Source: Pomphorhynchus laevis (lineage: Eukaryota; Acanthocephala; Palaeacanthocephala; Echinorhynchida; Pomphorhynchidae). Taken from it: DNA of 64,000 nucleotides. The notes below the pieces were generated by a model. It searched no databases, was not told the DNA's origin, and was given only the letters and a program-made list of their open reading frames with translations. Where the stretch lies: the NCBI GenBank assembly GCA_012934845.2, contig WNNJ02002141.1:117247-181246 (forward strand), read 5' to 3'. Shown one piece after another: positions 11,491-22,424 of this stretch; position 1 is the first letter of the stretch; each line of letters begins with the position of its first letter. The position numbers and the translations under genes were made by a program.

Positions 11491-11860
11491 ATGAATCTAT
11501 TAATAGTAAAAATACAATGTATCCGAATAAGGAATAGATGTCATCAGATTAATAAATAATAGATAAATAAAATTAAAAAATAAATTTGTAGTGTTCAATC
11601 TTACCCGGTTAATTACTGTTTAATTATTATTTAATTATCAGACCAGCTAAGTGAGTCAACATATTTTATATAATTTATAAATTAAACAATAATAAATAAG
11701 AAATAAAATAATTTAATAATAAATAATTAAATAATAATAAATATTTATAAATAATTAATTATTTTCCTAAGATTTCATATAACTTATATCAAGTTGAAAT
11801 TTAAAATTGAAATTTAAAATTAAAATAAATTGTTATGAATTGACTAATAAATAACAGATA
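11491..11860. other. AT-rich spacer, no gene
   Basis: Only A/T-rich sequence is seen, including TAATAATAAATA runs and flanking sequence of the structured motif family (TTTATAAATTAAAC, AGCTAAGTGAGTC). No ORF or RNA gene is supported. Confidence 0.6.
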
Positions 11861-12010
11861 ATATATCCGAATAAGGAATATAGGTCATCAGATGGAACTT
11901 CGGTTTTATCATACTTCGGCTTCTATCCCTTGACCCATCATTTCATCCTGACCAAATACATGCTGATAACGTATTTCATTTAATGAAATTTGAGTAATTA
12001 AGTAAATTAT
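11860..12010 (-). repeat. Structured motif, copy H (diverged)
   Basis: It retains the AAATACAT ... GTATTT hairpin, the AAGTTCCATCTGATGACC edge and the GGCTTCTATCCCTTGACCCA stretch shared with copy I at 32120. The pseudoknot stems are degenerate. It marks the left border of the first SIX-containing duplicated segment. Confidence 0.6.
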
Positions 12011-14433
12011 TTATTATCCTTTAATTTGAAGTTTTAATTAGTTTGCACGTTTTATCGAAATAATTGTTAATTTTTATAAAAAAAATTCTGCGTTTTTATG
12101 CAAATTGTAATTTTCAAATTAAATAAAAACATTAGGGTTTTTATAATAATCAGTGCAAGTATTATTTAATTTGTAGATAACACCAGCATTACAGTTTTTT
12201 ATTCGAAAAATTCATGTGTAAATTTCATTACACATATATTGATCTGATCCTATTGCCAGTAATTATAGAAGATGACTTAACCCATATCGTTGTTCTTTAC
12301 GTTTTTCTACCTTGTACATTTTTACCCTGTATCTAACATTATTTTACGGTTTTGTGTTTTTATTAAGAATATTATTTCTTTTTTATATAAAAATTAAAAT
12401 TTATTAAAATTTATATTTTATCTTCGCCAAGAATCAGTTATTTATATAATACTTTTACAATTCATGTGTAAAATTCATGTAAATTGTTAAACAATTCATG
12501 TGTAATTGAATTATATCACATTAAACCAGTTAATATATAAAAGTATAAATTTATTAGAAAAATATATTTATCTTGTTTTTAAAAGTTATTTACTGTATAT
12601 TTAAACATTTTGGGTGTAAATGAATTATACCGCGTTAAAACAGATATTATATGAAATTGAAGTTTATTAGAAAAAATAGCTTTATCTTGTTTTAAAAATA
12701 GTTAATTACAGTATAGTTAAACAATTCAAGTGTAACTGAATGACCTTGGATTATAATCGTTATTATATAGAAGTTTAAATGATTAATTAATAAATTATTT
12801 TTTTTGTATTTTTGACTTTTATAGCATATTTAATTAGTTCAATTGTAAATTAATTATATCCAATTTAATATATAAAAATTAAATTTAATTAGAAAAATAC
12901 TTTTATTTTGTTCGTAAAACAGTCATTTCTGTAAATAAGTAATTATAAATATAACAAGATAACTACATTTATTTATTAATCAGCTAATACGTAAAAACTA
13001 CATTGTTAAACAATTTTCAACTTTTTAGAAAAACAAACATTTGTTTAATACACATGATATTTTTGTAAAATTCTCAAATTGTTTGATTATCTTCATTTTT
13101 CCATGTTTACTGAATTAAACATCCTCTTTGCCTTTGCGGTGGACATCTATGTGGTGATGGATAGTAAACCACATTGCTACCATATCGAGGATAACTTTGC
13201 TGGTATGGGTTATAATTTTGCTGGTATGGGTTATAATTTTGCTGGTATGGGTTATAACTTTGCTGGTATGGGTTATAATACATTTAAAGCTGATTGCTTT
13301 ACACTTGACTTTACTTTTGTTTGTTATAAATATTTTAGCCAACAGTTATTTCAATTTATAGAAATATACCAACTCTCAATTTGACTCATTCTCATTGTTT
13401 TCTTTCCATTTTTCACTTTGACACTAAAAGCTCTATTGTTTGCTATTATGACTCACTTTTATATCTCAAACTAACTCATTTACTTTTATTCATTAGTGCT
13501 ACTTATGTAATTGCGCTCGTTTACAAAACCATATTATATTTCACATTGTATTTAGTCCTTTCGATCTCTTTTAAAACTATAAAATATTTTGCATACTCTG
13601 TTTTATATTAACTAGCTAGACTTACATTAAATCTAATTGAATGCATTTTACCTTTTTTGTTTTAATTTTCAATACAAAACTGTTAAACACAATTTTACAC
13701 TATTTAACTACGAAGTGAAACTGTTAATTTGCTTAAACTACCAATATCCAACTACAGTGTTTATTAGATAACTGCTAATTTGCCCTTACTTCTACTATCC
13801 AAATAAGCTTTTAGTTAACTGTTTAAATGAGAAATGCATAATGTATCTTCTATAAATATAAGCATTTTTAAATGTATTTTATAATTCCCTAATTTTTGAC
13901 TCATTTAAATATTGCTGTATATAATTTGTCTTAGCGTCCAACGATAAAATCACAGCGTTTTAATAAGTAATACCGACGCAAGAACGATACAAAGAATGTA
14001 TCTAGAAAAAAAATTGTTTTATATGTTCAATGAAAGCAATCTATATTACTATAAAATGTGAATTATCAGTAACTAGTAATTATAAACTTTCAGAATAGAA
14101 AAACAATGTAAAGATATTTTCAATCAGTTGTTAAGCCATGACAATTATATGAAGTTTAAAATCCAGTGCAAGATGATATCAATGTGACAGAAATATCCAA
14201 CTAAGTTGTGCAGTATAAGAATTGATTAAAATAAATTCTGCTACTGATATCGGTCATCGGATTATATTCCGTCTCTTTGGATGACATGTGAGGATGGTTC
14301 TGTTTTGATGTGGCGTGTACGTCAAGGACTATGCATTTCATTAAATAGAACAAATGTATGCTGTATATTTAATTTATTAATAAAAATGGATGATTCTTCT
14401 AAGTTGAAAAGCTTTATCATGTCAATCCAAGGT
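11880..14433 (+). repeat. Segmental duplication copy D1 (SIX locus)
   Basis: This segment matches D3 (32120-34720) along its length, and D2 (25256-27535) from 12240 on. From about 13330 to 14433 D1 and D3 differ at very few positions. Content in order: structured motif, AT-rich DNA, the minus-strand PYQQ frame, then about 1 kb of non-coding DNA and the start of a SIX gene. Similarity stops at 14433 inside the SIX coding part, where a palindrome begins. Confidence 0.85.
13107..13283 (-). CDS. Small PYQQ-repeat protein or terminal exon, copy D1
   Basis: A 58-residue minus-strand frame starts MYYNPYQQSY, carries four NPYQQ[S/N]Y units, then YPRYGSNVVYYPSP, a Cys-Pro and Arg/Gln-rich stretch, and ends GCLIQ-stop. 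Copies D2 and D3 have the same frame with one repeat unit. The 63-bp expansion here is exactly three 21-bp units, so it stays in frame. The end Cys-Leu-Ile-Gln fits a CaaX prenylation box. Upstream on the minus strand GCAATCAG could serve as a 3' splice site, so this may be a last exon. No family is recognised. The opposite-strand frame over the same repeat is not conserved in D2 and D3. Confidence 0.5.
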   Translation of the reverse strand: MYYNPYQQSYNPYQQNYNPYQQNYNPYQQSYPRYGSNVVYYPSPHRCPPQRQRGCLIQ

Positions 14434-14460
14434 TTCAGAATAAAAGATCTTTCAGAATAA
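14281..14460 (+). pseudogene. Truncated SIX homeobox gene, copy D1
   Basis: A 59-codon frame begins MTCEDGSVLMWRVRQGLC like the intact gene at 34049 and runs through SIX-domain residues to KLKSFIMSIQ. It then leaves the homologous sequence at 14433 and stops within 30 bp. More than two thirds of the protein, including the homeodomain, is missing. One substitution replaces the Cys of NVCCIC with Phe. The 5' flank is nearly identical to D3, so the duplication is recent; a transcript could still be made but not a homeoprotein. Confidence 0.8.
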
Positions 14461-14489
14461 AAGATGTTCTATTCTAGAACATCTTTTAT
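14434..14489 (+). repeat. Palindrome and short direct repeat at the D1 breakpoint
   Basis: TTTCAGAATAAAAGAT occurs twice in tandem (14434 and 14451). A perfect 15-bp inverted repeat follows, with arms 14457-14471 and 14475-14489 and a TTC loop. It sits exactly where SIX homology ends. Confidence 0.85.
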
Positions 14490-15249
14490 ATTTCCTTCAA
14501 TCCATTTTGATCATTTTGTCATTTTCCTCTGTAACGTGTTTTTTGGATATTATCGAAGTTCATATGCTATACTTCCGAAACGTTGTTGAAGAGTTACTAA
14601 TGTTGATCATTTCCATAAAATAAGAAAGTGAGCAAGAATTACAGTAATAAAGTATTCAAGAATAAAATTATTGAAAGAAGTGACACTATATAAGTTTTTG
14701 TAATAAGTTTTTAATTAAATCTAATTGAAAATAAAAGCAGACGAGTCGAGTGATCGTCAGCCACATTAAAAGGTCCGAAACGTGAAAGTAGTATTGGTTT
14801 CAATATCTGTTGATGTCCACTAATACTGAAATGTAGCGAACTGATGTTGGCATGTAGATAGCATTAAAACAGCTTGCTGAGTAAAATAGTCATCAAAATT
14901 TTAATAGTAACAATGACTGCACAGGTACATCAACTTAAAATTAGGAAACAAACTATCGATAACTAGTTTAAGTATAGTAAGTAATTACATAAATAAGTAG
15001 GTTTTCAAATTGAATGTAACACCTTTCATACCAACGCTGATTAAATTTGAAATGAGAAATGATTTCAATCAAATTTGCAAAAGGTAATACGAAAGATTCT
15101 ATCTAATTATTAATAAAGCAGAAGAGCCGAATGATCGTTTACCAACTTTTAAAGAACTGAAAAGTGAAACGAAGGTATTTGATCTGTAGCTGATGAGGTT
15201 CACTAATACTTAAATTTAGCGTAATGTTGTTGCCTTATATCATATAAAT
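14490..15249. other. Non-coding spacer with a diverged ~375-bp tandem pair
   Basis: Sequence near 14735-14870 (AGCAGACGAGTCGAGTGATCG, then TGATGTCCACTAATACTGAAA) recurs near 15115-15245 (AGCAGAAGAGCCGAATGATCG, then TGATGAGGTTCACTAATACTT). The unit is unidentified. Short hammerhead-like words (CTGATGA, CCGAAACG) occur, but no complete three-way junction can be drawn. Confidence 0.45.
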
Positions 15250-18200
15250 AAAGATTTTCTTAACATAAATATAACACAAAACATAAATAGACAAAACCTT
15301 TATTCTGTCATTGCCAATATTCCAACAGACTTCTTTAAAACTTTACCACCTCAGGTCAAGCGGAATCTGAGCCCCCGGCCGCACCAGCGCACAGCCTTCC
15401 GACTGAACCATTTGGGGTCTCTCACCCCCTAAGAGTAGCCAAGGCGGACTATGGTCGGCAATCGCGAGATGAGATATTTATAAAACCTTAGTATTTGCTC
15501 TGGAGGACGTCCTCTACAAAATATGACTAATCCCGAGATAGCTCAAATACCCTAAAGGCGCACTTGGATTTTCTAATTCAATGAGAGATGCTGGGCCCGT
15601 TTCAGAGCCCATCTAGCTTTATTCAGGATACGTTTTAGTCTATCCAGGTAAGTTTTCGCTAACTAGTTCACCGTAATGGTGAACCCTAGATATTTTACTA
15701 GACTCGTGAAGATTGGGAGTGGTTGAGGCTGCAAAATGGATTAGAGTGCAGAGTGTGCTAGTCTCTTAAGTTTCTTTTTAGTGGCAGGGGCGCTAGAAAA
15801 GACAGCCACCTGTGATTTTTCGGAATTTTAAATAAGATTAGAAGAGGTAAGCTGGTCTTTTAATCTTCAAAAGAAAGGGTTAATGTCCGAGACTACATCT
15901 TTGCACCTGCATGCAGAAAACAGGGCTGTGGTATCATCAGCATATACCACAAGATGTTGGTCAAGTTTAAAAGCTCTGACGAGAACAATGGAGGCAGCAA
16001 GATATACGACAGGAGAAAGTGGGAGCCTTGAGGCACATCTGTAATAAGGTAAAATTGACGTGCATCAGTGTAGTCTTATAATAGAACCACTTAGTGTACA
16101 TCAATATCTCTACCCTGTCAACAATTCGCGTAGGGAGCCCGAGGGACCTGAGAGAGGAGATAACAAACAGGAATGGATAAGCGGTCAAATGAAGCGGAAA
16201 AGTCAAGAAAAACAGTTACAGCAAGCTAATGACTGTTATCCTAACAAAACTGATGCACTTCACTAATTGCTGAATAAACCGAGCCACCATCGATAAACCC
16301 ATGAAAACTCGGTGGGATTAAGGTACGCCTACTTAAAATCTTGCGGATTCTACGCGTAAGCGCTTTTGTGTAGATGAATGTGAGGGAATTTTGAATCGAA
16401 ATAAGCGCAAGTCTTTGGGACATGAAACCGATTTTTTCTTGGGTAAAAAAATTCGACGACTAATATTGATCCCGACTACATCGGAAGGTGAGACTAAAAG
16501 CAATGTGACGGCCACTTCTCTTCTTTGATCGGCTTCATAAGCTGACAGACCCGAGAAGATAGTGTGGCGGCGGATTTGGAGGTGCCCGAAAGTGGGCCGC
16601 AGGAGTTAAGGATATCCGTAACAGATAATTCCCTGCTCCTGAAGTCCCACCAAGACGGGATTGGCTGGGGAGAAAGCATGGCTTTATAATATTCCTCCAA
16701 ATTGCTAGGACCTTGAGTTTTGTTGGAGTGGGATTGTAGATGCGACCTCTATAGGTCGTCGAAAGGATCTGGAAGCATGCGAAGAGAGGTTGGAATTAAA
16801 TTCGGTCAAACTCTTATTCCCTATTCTAAAGAAGAGTTGGATAGCTGCCTGAAAGTAGGCCACTCTGATAGGATCAAAGTGAAACATTTTCTAAGCAACG
16901 TATCTTCCTCTAGCCGTCAGTATATTAAGTCATGAGAGGTGGTCAGTTGTTGGCGCGACTGCTTAGTACAGATGGTTTTAACAACCATATCATGTGTAGC
17001 AGTAATATGTTAAGGATTGATTTTACCCTAAGTTGGGACCAATAGTAGGAAGGACGGCCTTACAACCAGACACAACAGAGGAGGTTGCTTCCAAACGAGC
17101 AATGTCTTTAGTTCCCTATGGGGCTCCACAAACAATGATTTAATCATTTTATTAATTTTGAGTGGAGGCACGATGTGAGCATATGTACACCTATTCTTCG
17201 ACTCAGTTGGAACTGGATATACCGAAACTTCTGGTGTCTTAAGCAGCAACGAAAGCTGGCTGGCAATAAGTGTCTCAATTTGCTTCAAAGTGGATTAGCG
17301 ACTAGAGTTAATTAATAGAATAATATCCAAGTCTGATAGTCTTTTGCTCGCTTCCGCGAAACCCGTGGACTTGACCAGGGAGAGCTGTAACGTAATTTGT
17401 ACTGCTCTAAGTGAGTACACTTCCTTGACCAGGTCGGATGTGCTCCACCACAGTTAGATCACTTCGGTGGACTACCAAATTTCTCACTAACTTGCAGGCA
17501 GCCTTATATGCCACATGCACCGTAGAACTGTGGCAACTTTCAACCTTACACCCAATGCCCCATTTGTGCCATCTGTTGCACTGAGGTAGGTGAGATTATC
17601 GGTGTCAATTAAAGATAATTCCAGATTATGACCCAATAGAGGGTTGCAAGCGGATCTTTTAAGGCCTTCGGCTACGTCAATAAAAGAGGAGCAGAAGGTA
17701 ATTGGAAGTGGTAATCTGTTCTTTGCCGTTACAAAGCGGATCCCGGTGGCATTATACAGATTTTCTAGGGTCAGTATATATGCCGCATCCAAGTTAGGTG
17801 GGATATTCGAGATTTTTAATGTGGCCTGAATAGGCTTGAAAGAGATACTTTCGAGATGCGCCAATTCCTTGTTAAAATATTCAATATAGGAAATAGCGAG
17901 GTCGGAGGATACGAATAAAATGTTTATCTTCGCCTCATAATAACGGATTGATTTGAATAGTATTATGGTTTAGAGTTTTTCCGTAAAATTCCCTAGAAAA
18001 CATTTAATGATTTTTTGACGCTCCAGAGGATCTGTGCGTTTAATAATTATCAGATATTGTAATTTTGGTACTGGAGGCAGTTCCCCATCTTTCTCTTGAT
18101 AATCAGATAACAAAACTTCACTTACCGGCTCAGCTTTTGATACAACAGAACACTCTTGACCAGAAGAACCGTACTTACCCTGAGTTTGATAGAATTTTTG

Positions 18201-18280
18201 CAGGATTTTTGGAGTTCTTTTATCGCTCCGACACACTTTTAACGCATATATGAAACCCTTTTTTTCGAGCATTTATGCTT
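15250..18280 (-). mobile_element. LINE-B copy 1 (Jockey/I-like), internally deleted
   Basis: Read on the minus strand. ORF1-like frames lie at 18272-17970 (MLEKKGFIYALKVC) and 17864-17487 (ISNIPPNLDAAYILTLENLY). Next is a linker region matching copy B2 (FHFDPIRVAYFQAAIQLF at 16887), then RT pieces: SFHGFIDGGSVYSAISEV (16423), SSLRSLGLPTRIVDRVEIL (about 16155) and the YADD-region remnant near 15950. The 3' UTR spans about 15600-15300. Homology jumps from the linker to ORF1 near 17030, so most of the endonuclease and the knuckle region is deleted. Many frames are used and the copy is dead. LINE-B mobilises its own RNA by target-primed reverse transcription when intact. Confidence 0.8.
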
Positions 18281-21200
18281 ATATCAGTAAGTAAGGGTTT
18301 TCTTAAATAACTAAACATAAGGATAACCGTCAGAAACAGAGAAAACATAAAGCAAAAACTAGACGAAAACAAAATCAATAATGACATTGTTAGTCTTCCT
18401 ACATGACTCACGGCCTCAGGTCTAGGTTGATCTGAGCCCTCCAACCGATCCAACACGCCGCCTTCCGACTGAACCACCCGGGGTCTTTCACCCCCCCCGA
18501 AGAATCCAATCGAGACGGACTATGCTGGGTAAACGAGAGACGAGGAGCTTAAGAAACCTTAGCCTTTGCTCTGGGGAACGTCCTCTTGAAAAGAATACTA
18601 ATCCCGAGATAGCCCAAGTGCCCTAAAGGCGCACCTGGGTTTTCCTTTTCAATGACATGTAATAAGATCGTTTCAGGACCCACCTAGCTTTCTTCAGGAT
18701 AAGTTTGAGTCTATCCAGGTCAGCTTTCGCCGACCAGTTCACCGTAACAGTGAACCACAGGTATTTTACTCGACTTGTAGAGGTGGGGAGTGGTTCAGGG
18801 GCAAATATGGAGGATAGCGCAGATAGTGCAAGTCTGTTAAGTTTTTGCTTTGTTGCAGGCGAGCCATGAAAGACTACAAAATAAGATTGGATTGGGGTAG
18901 CTGGTCTTTTAATCTTGAAAAGAAACGGCTGATGTCAGAGACTACGTCTTTACACCTGCGTCCAGTAAACAGGGCTGTGGTGTCATCAGCGTACGCCATT
19001 AGACGTTGTTCGCGTTTGACTATTTTAAAAAGGTTAATAGAAGCAGCAAGATATAAGATAGGAGAAAGGAGGGAGCCTTGGGGCACAACTGTAATAGGGT
19101 AGAACTGACGCGCATCAGGGTCGTATTCATAGTAAAATTGCTTTGTGTACAGCAGAATCTCCACCCTGTTCACTATTCTCGCAGGCAACTCGAGGAACCT
19201 GAGAGAATAGATCACAAAGGAAATGGAGATGCGGTCAAATTCAGCAGAAAAGTCAAGGAAAACAGCCGCAACTAGACGATGGATATTCACCCGACAAAAC
19301 TGCTTCACCTCACCAACTGCTGAATAGACCAAGCGACCTTCGACAAACCCATGAAAACCTGGAGCAATCAAATTACGCCTACTTATATGGTCGCGGATTT
19401 TTCGCGCAAGTGTTTTTTTTGTATATCGACACGAGGGCGTTTTGAATCAAAATGGGTTGCAGATCTTTAGGGCATAGAACATGATTTTTTTAGAAATAAA
19501 AACACGCTTACTAATATTAAGGCCTGCTACATCGGATGGGGAGGCTAAAAGCATTGTGACGGCTACCTCTCTTCTCTGATCGGTTGTCGAAAGCTGACAG
19601 ACCCGAGAAAAAAGTGGAGCGACGGATTTGCAGGTGCCCGGGATTGTCCCCAGGAGTTAAGGATTTCCGTAACAGATAGATCCCTACTCCTGAAGTTACA
19701 CCAAGGCGGGATTGGTTAAGGTGATTGAGTGGCTCCATAGTTGTGTAGGGCTAGTGACTCCTCTAAAACTTTATTAAGGCCTACATTCCCAATCCAAACC
19801 AATGCTATTTCCTTCCAGCAAACAAACTTCTTGAAAATCTTCCAAAAGGAAGACTGAGAATGACTAAGGCGAGCAATACTCGTCCTATCCTTACTCAGCT
19901 ATAACCTATATCTAGTGCTCCAGTATTCATTCGAGAGAGCCTGTCTTGCGGAAACAGAGAGATTAGGGAGGCTTAGCAATTTAGCTAGGACCTGAGTTTC
20001 GTCGGAGTGGGATTGTATATACGACCTTTATAGGTAGTCGATAAAATCGCGTTAGCTTGCGAAAATAGGTAGGTATAAAATTCGGTCAGACTTTCATTTC
20101 CTATTCTGGGAAAGAGTTGGATAGCCGCTTGAAAGAAGGCCACTCTGATCGGATCAAAGTGAAACCTCTTCCGAAACTACATATCTTCCTCAATTCTCCA
20201 ACGAATTAGGTCATGAGAGGTTGACAATTGCCGGCGCGACTGCTCCGTGCAGATGGGTTTTAACAACCACCTCGAGTGAAGCAGTAAAATGTCGAGGATT
20301 GAATTTGTTGATTACAATGAAAGGTTATTGACGGTGGTTTGTGAATAAGATAACCGTTCCTAGCTCTGCGTAGTGCTGCATTAATCCAACCACCAGTCAT
20401 GTCGTTAAAATCCTTAAGTATCATGTAATATCCGCTGTCGATAATACTATCCAGGAGGTCACGGTTCTCGTGTATCTCTCCTGGACGGATGTAGACATTG
20501 GCAATACTAAGGCGTTTGCCGTTCTTACAGAGTGAAACTACTAAACAAGACATGGCTGGACATGAATAGTTTAATAGGAGGGAGGATCTTAACGAGCACT
20601 TAACTAAGGTCAAGAGTCCTTGAGATGAAGAGGAGTGAGGTGGGGTTATATACGGAGTATAGTGTGAACAGATGTGCTTTGGGATAAATCTAGTAATGTC
20701 CTATGGGAGACGGATAGACCGCGTCTCCTGATGGACTATAACATCTTCATCTCTACCGGAGAGAAGTCTAAGGGCAGAAACACCTTCCGAATTCCACTGA
20801 AGGATATTCAGTGAGAAAGACTCACAAGTACACTGCATTGTGATGGAATAGTTGGAATGGGATTTCCGACCTACACAGAACCAAGGACAGAAAGGTTCCC
20901 CCTTCGCCACTAGCGCCATGCAAGGTGAGTACTTGCCCGTGGGCAGCATCTTTATTTCCTTGAGCGGCTACTCTCTTCCCCTTTAGCATCTTTCCCCAAC
21001 TTTAAGGAGGATGGGATGCGCTGAATCCCCTCCCCCTCTTCTTTGATTCAGGAACAACAATAGATATAGGCGAGACCGGATTTGAACAGATGACTAAGAG
21101 AAGGGTAGCAACCAAATCTTCTACCTTCTTGATGGCCGTCTTGACACGCTCATCCACAATACGAAGTATGTCGCCGTCAGCCATTTGTAAGGCTGTATGA

Positions 21201-21627
21201 GCAAATGTTTTAGTGAACTTCGCCGGTGCTTGCATGATAAGCGAGTTACAATAATTCTTGAAGTGAATGCATTTTCGTGAACAGGCTGGATGGCTCCCAC
21301 CGCAGTGGGAACAGATTGGGAGCCATACACTTTTCTCCGGAAATTATTCCTTGACATGAAGAAGAGCTGCAAATACCGCATGTTTTCGGTTTGCAGCAGC
21401 TGGAAGCCCAATGCCACCACGCGTGGCACTGGTAGCAATGCGGGAAAGTATGCTCATCCGTGTTTATTACCGAAAAACGTAGGTTGTACCCTAAATAAGG
21501 GTTAAAGGCCGTCTTTGAAAGAATCTCCGCCTGTTCTGTTGGTGCAAAGACAGAAACCTATAGGCAGAGGGAAGCTGCTATTCCTCATAACTGTTCGAAG
21601 ATTTGATACTTTAAATATAGATTGAAG
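18281..21627 (-). mobile_element. LINE-B copy 2 (Jockey/I-like), most complete copy
   Basis: Domains run in order on the minus strand. Near 21430-21260 ORF1 zinc knuckles are visible: C-x2-C-x4-H-x4-C in CYQCHAWWHWASSC, and a second CSHCGGSHPAC. An APE endonuclease starts near 20835 with SLNILQWNSEG and VIVHQETR. Its late part (20613-20260) has ANVYIRPGE and MILKDFNDMTGGW, Lys-Asp replacing the usual Gly-Asp. RT frame 19371-18874 carries FHGFVEGRLVYSAVGEV, FLDFSAEFDRIS, VPQGSLLSPILYLAA and AYADDTTAL. The 3' UTR extends to about 18290. Several frameshifts separate these parts. A gag-like ORF1 with knuckles plus an APE-type endonuclease points to the Jockey/I group. Confidence 0.85.
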
Positions 21628-22360
21628 ATCTTCTTTAAAAAAGGATTTATTTTAACGTGGCAAATGCGTGCCAGCGCATTTGCCACGTTAAGTGGCAAAT
21701 GCGCCACTTAGAAAGAGTAGGGAGTAGTGAAATAGGGCGATAGCTAGAATAAAGGGAGGGGTCGAGCGATTGTTTCTTAAGGAGGGGACGAACGATTGCG
21801 GATTTCCAGTGTCAAGGGAAGATACGACTGCGGATGGACGAGTTAAACAAGGTTGTGAGAAATGGAGATATCGATGAGCATATAGATTTTAATATGTGAG
21901 TAGGCAGGGGATCGGCAGGTGAGGTTTTGTTGGGCAAGGACATGAGGACAGATGATACTTCTGTAGGTGAGACTGGGAGAAGATGAAAGAGTTCCGGGAG
22001 GATGAGATTAGACTGGGCAGAGTGGGATAGGATGGAGACCGGGGTGTGAGAGAGCAACGTGGATACTTTAGTCTGGAGAAATGACGAATAATCATTGGCA
22101 TTGATGTTGCACGGCGAAGAGGAGCGAGCAAGGATTGAGTTAAAAGTATGCCAGAGAGTCTTAGAGTTGAATGAAGTGATGATTTTATGCTGCCAGAAGG
22201 AGTTGCATTTGGTACGTAGTAGGTTGAGATGAGACCGGCGAAGAGCAAGATAGGAATCACGGAAAGACGGAGTGATCGAGCGGAAATCACGTCTGAGAGA
22301 GCAGTGATAGATTCGAAAAGAATGGCGGAGTCAACGGAAGAAGAACATACCCTACCATGT
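21628..22360 (-). mobile_element. LINE-A copy 5 with folded-back 3' tail
   Basis: Minus frame 22057-21812 gives the RT entry region: PVSPTEVSSVLMSLPNKTSP, then LPTHILKSICSSISPFL. It continues past a stop to HWKSAIVRPLLKKQSLDPS near 21770. It then jumps to the LINE-A 3' tail (AACGTGGCAAATGCG). The tail is present as an inverted duplication with perfect 15-bp arms (21655-21669 and 21676-21690), followed by a second hairpin (21691-21697 with 21704-21710). The middle of the RT is deleted. The structure suggests snap-back priming or template switching during insertion. Confidence 0.75.
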
Positions 22361-22424
22361 AACCAGATAGCCTGCTGTACTAACTGTAGTTAGCAGCATC
22401 CGGCATGGTATCGTAAGTGCAAAG

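Noticed and set aside
13079-13384. Plus-strand frame with four FAGMGYN repeats
   Set aside because: The same DNA in copies D2 and D3 breaks this frame, whereas the minus-strand frame, its start and its stop position are kept in all three copies.
14525-14600. GAAGT ... ACTTC hairpin followed by CCGAAACGTTG as a type-III hammerhead
   Set aside because: The CTGATGA core is replaced by ATTATC, and the nucleotide at the cleavage position would be G, which is not cleaved.
21290-21505. 71-codon plus-strand frame
   Set aside because: It is the antisense shadow of the LINE-B ORF1 zinc-knuckle region on the minus strand.
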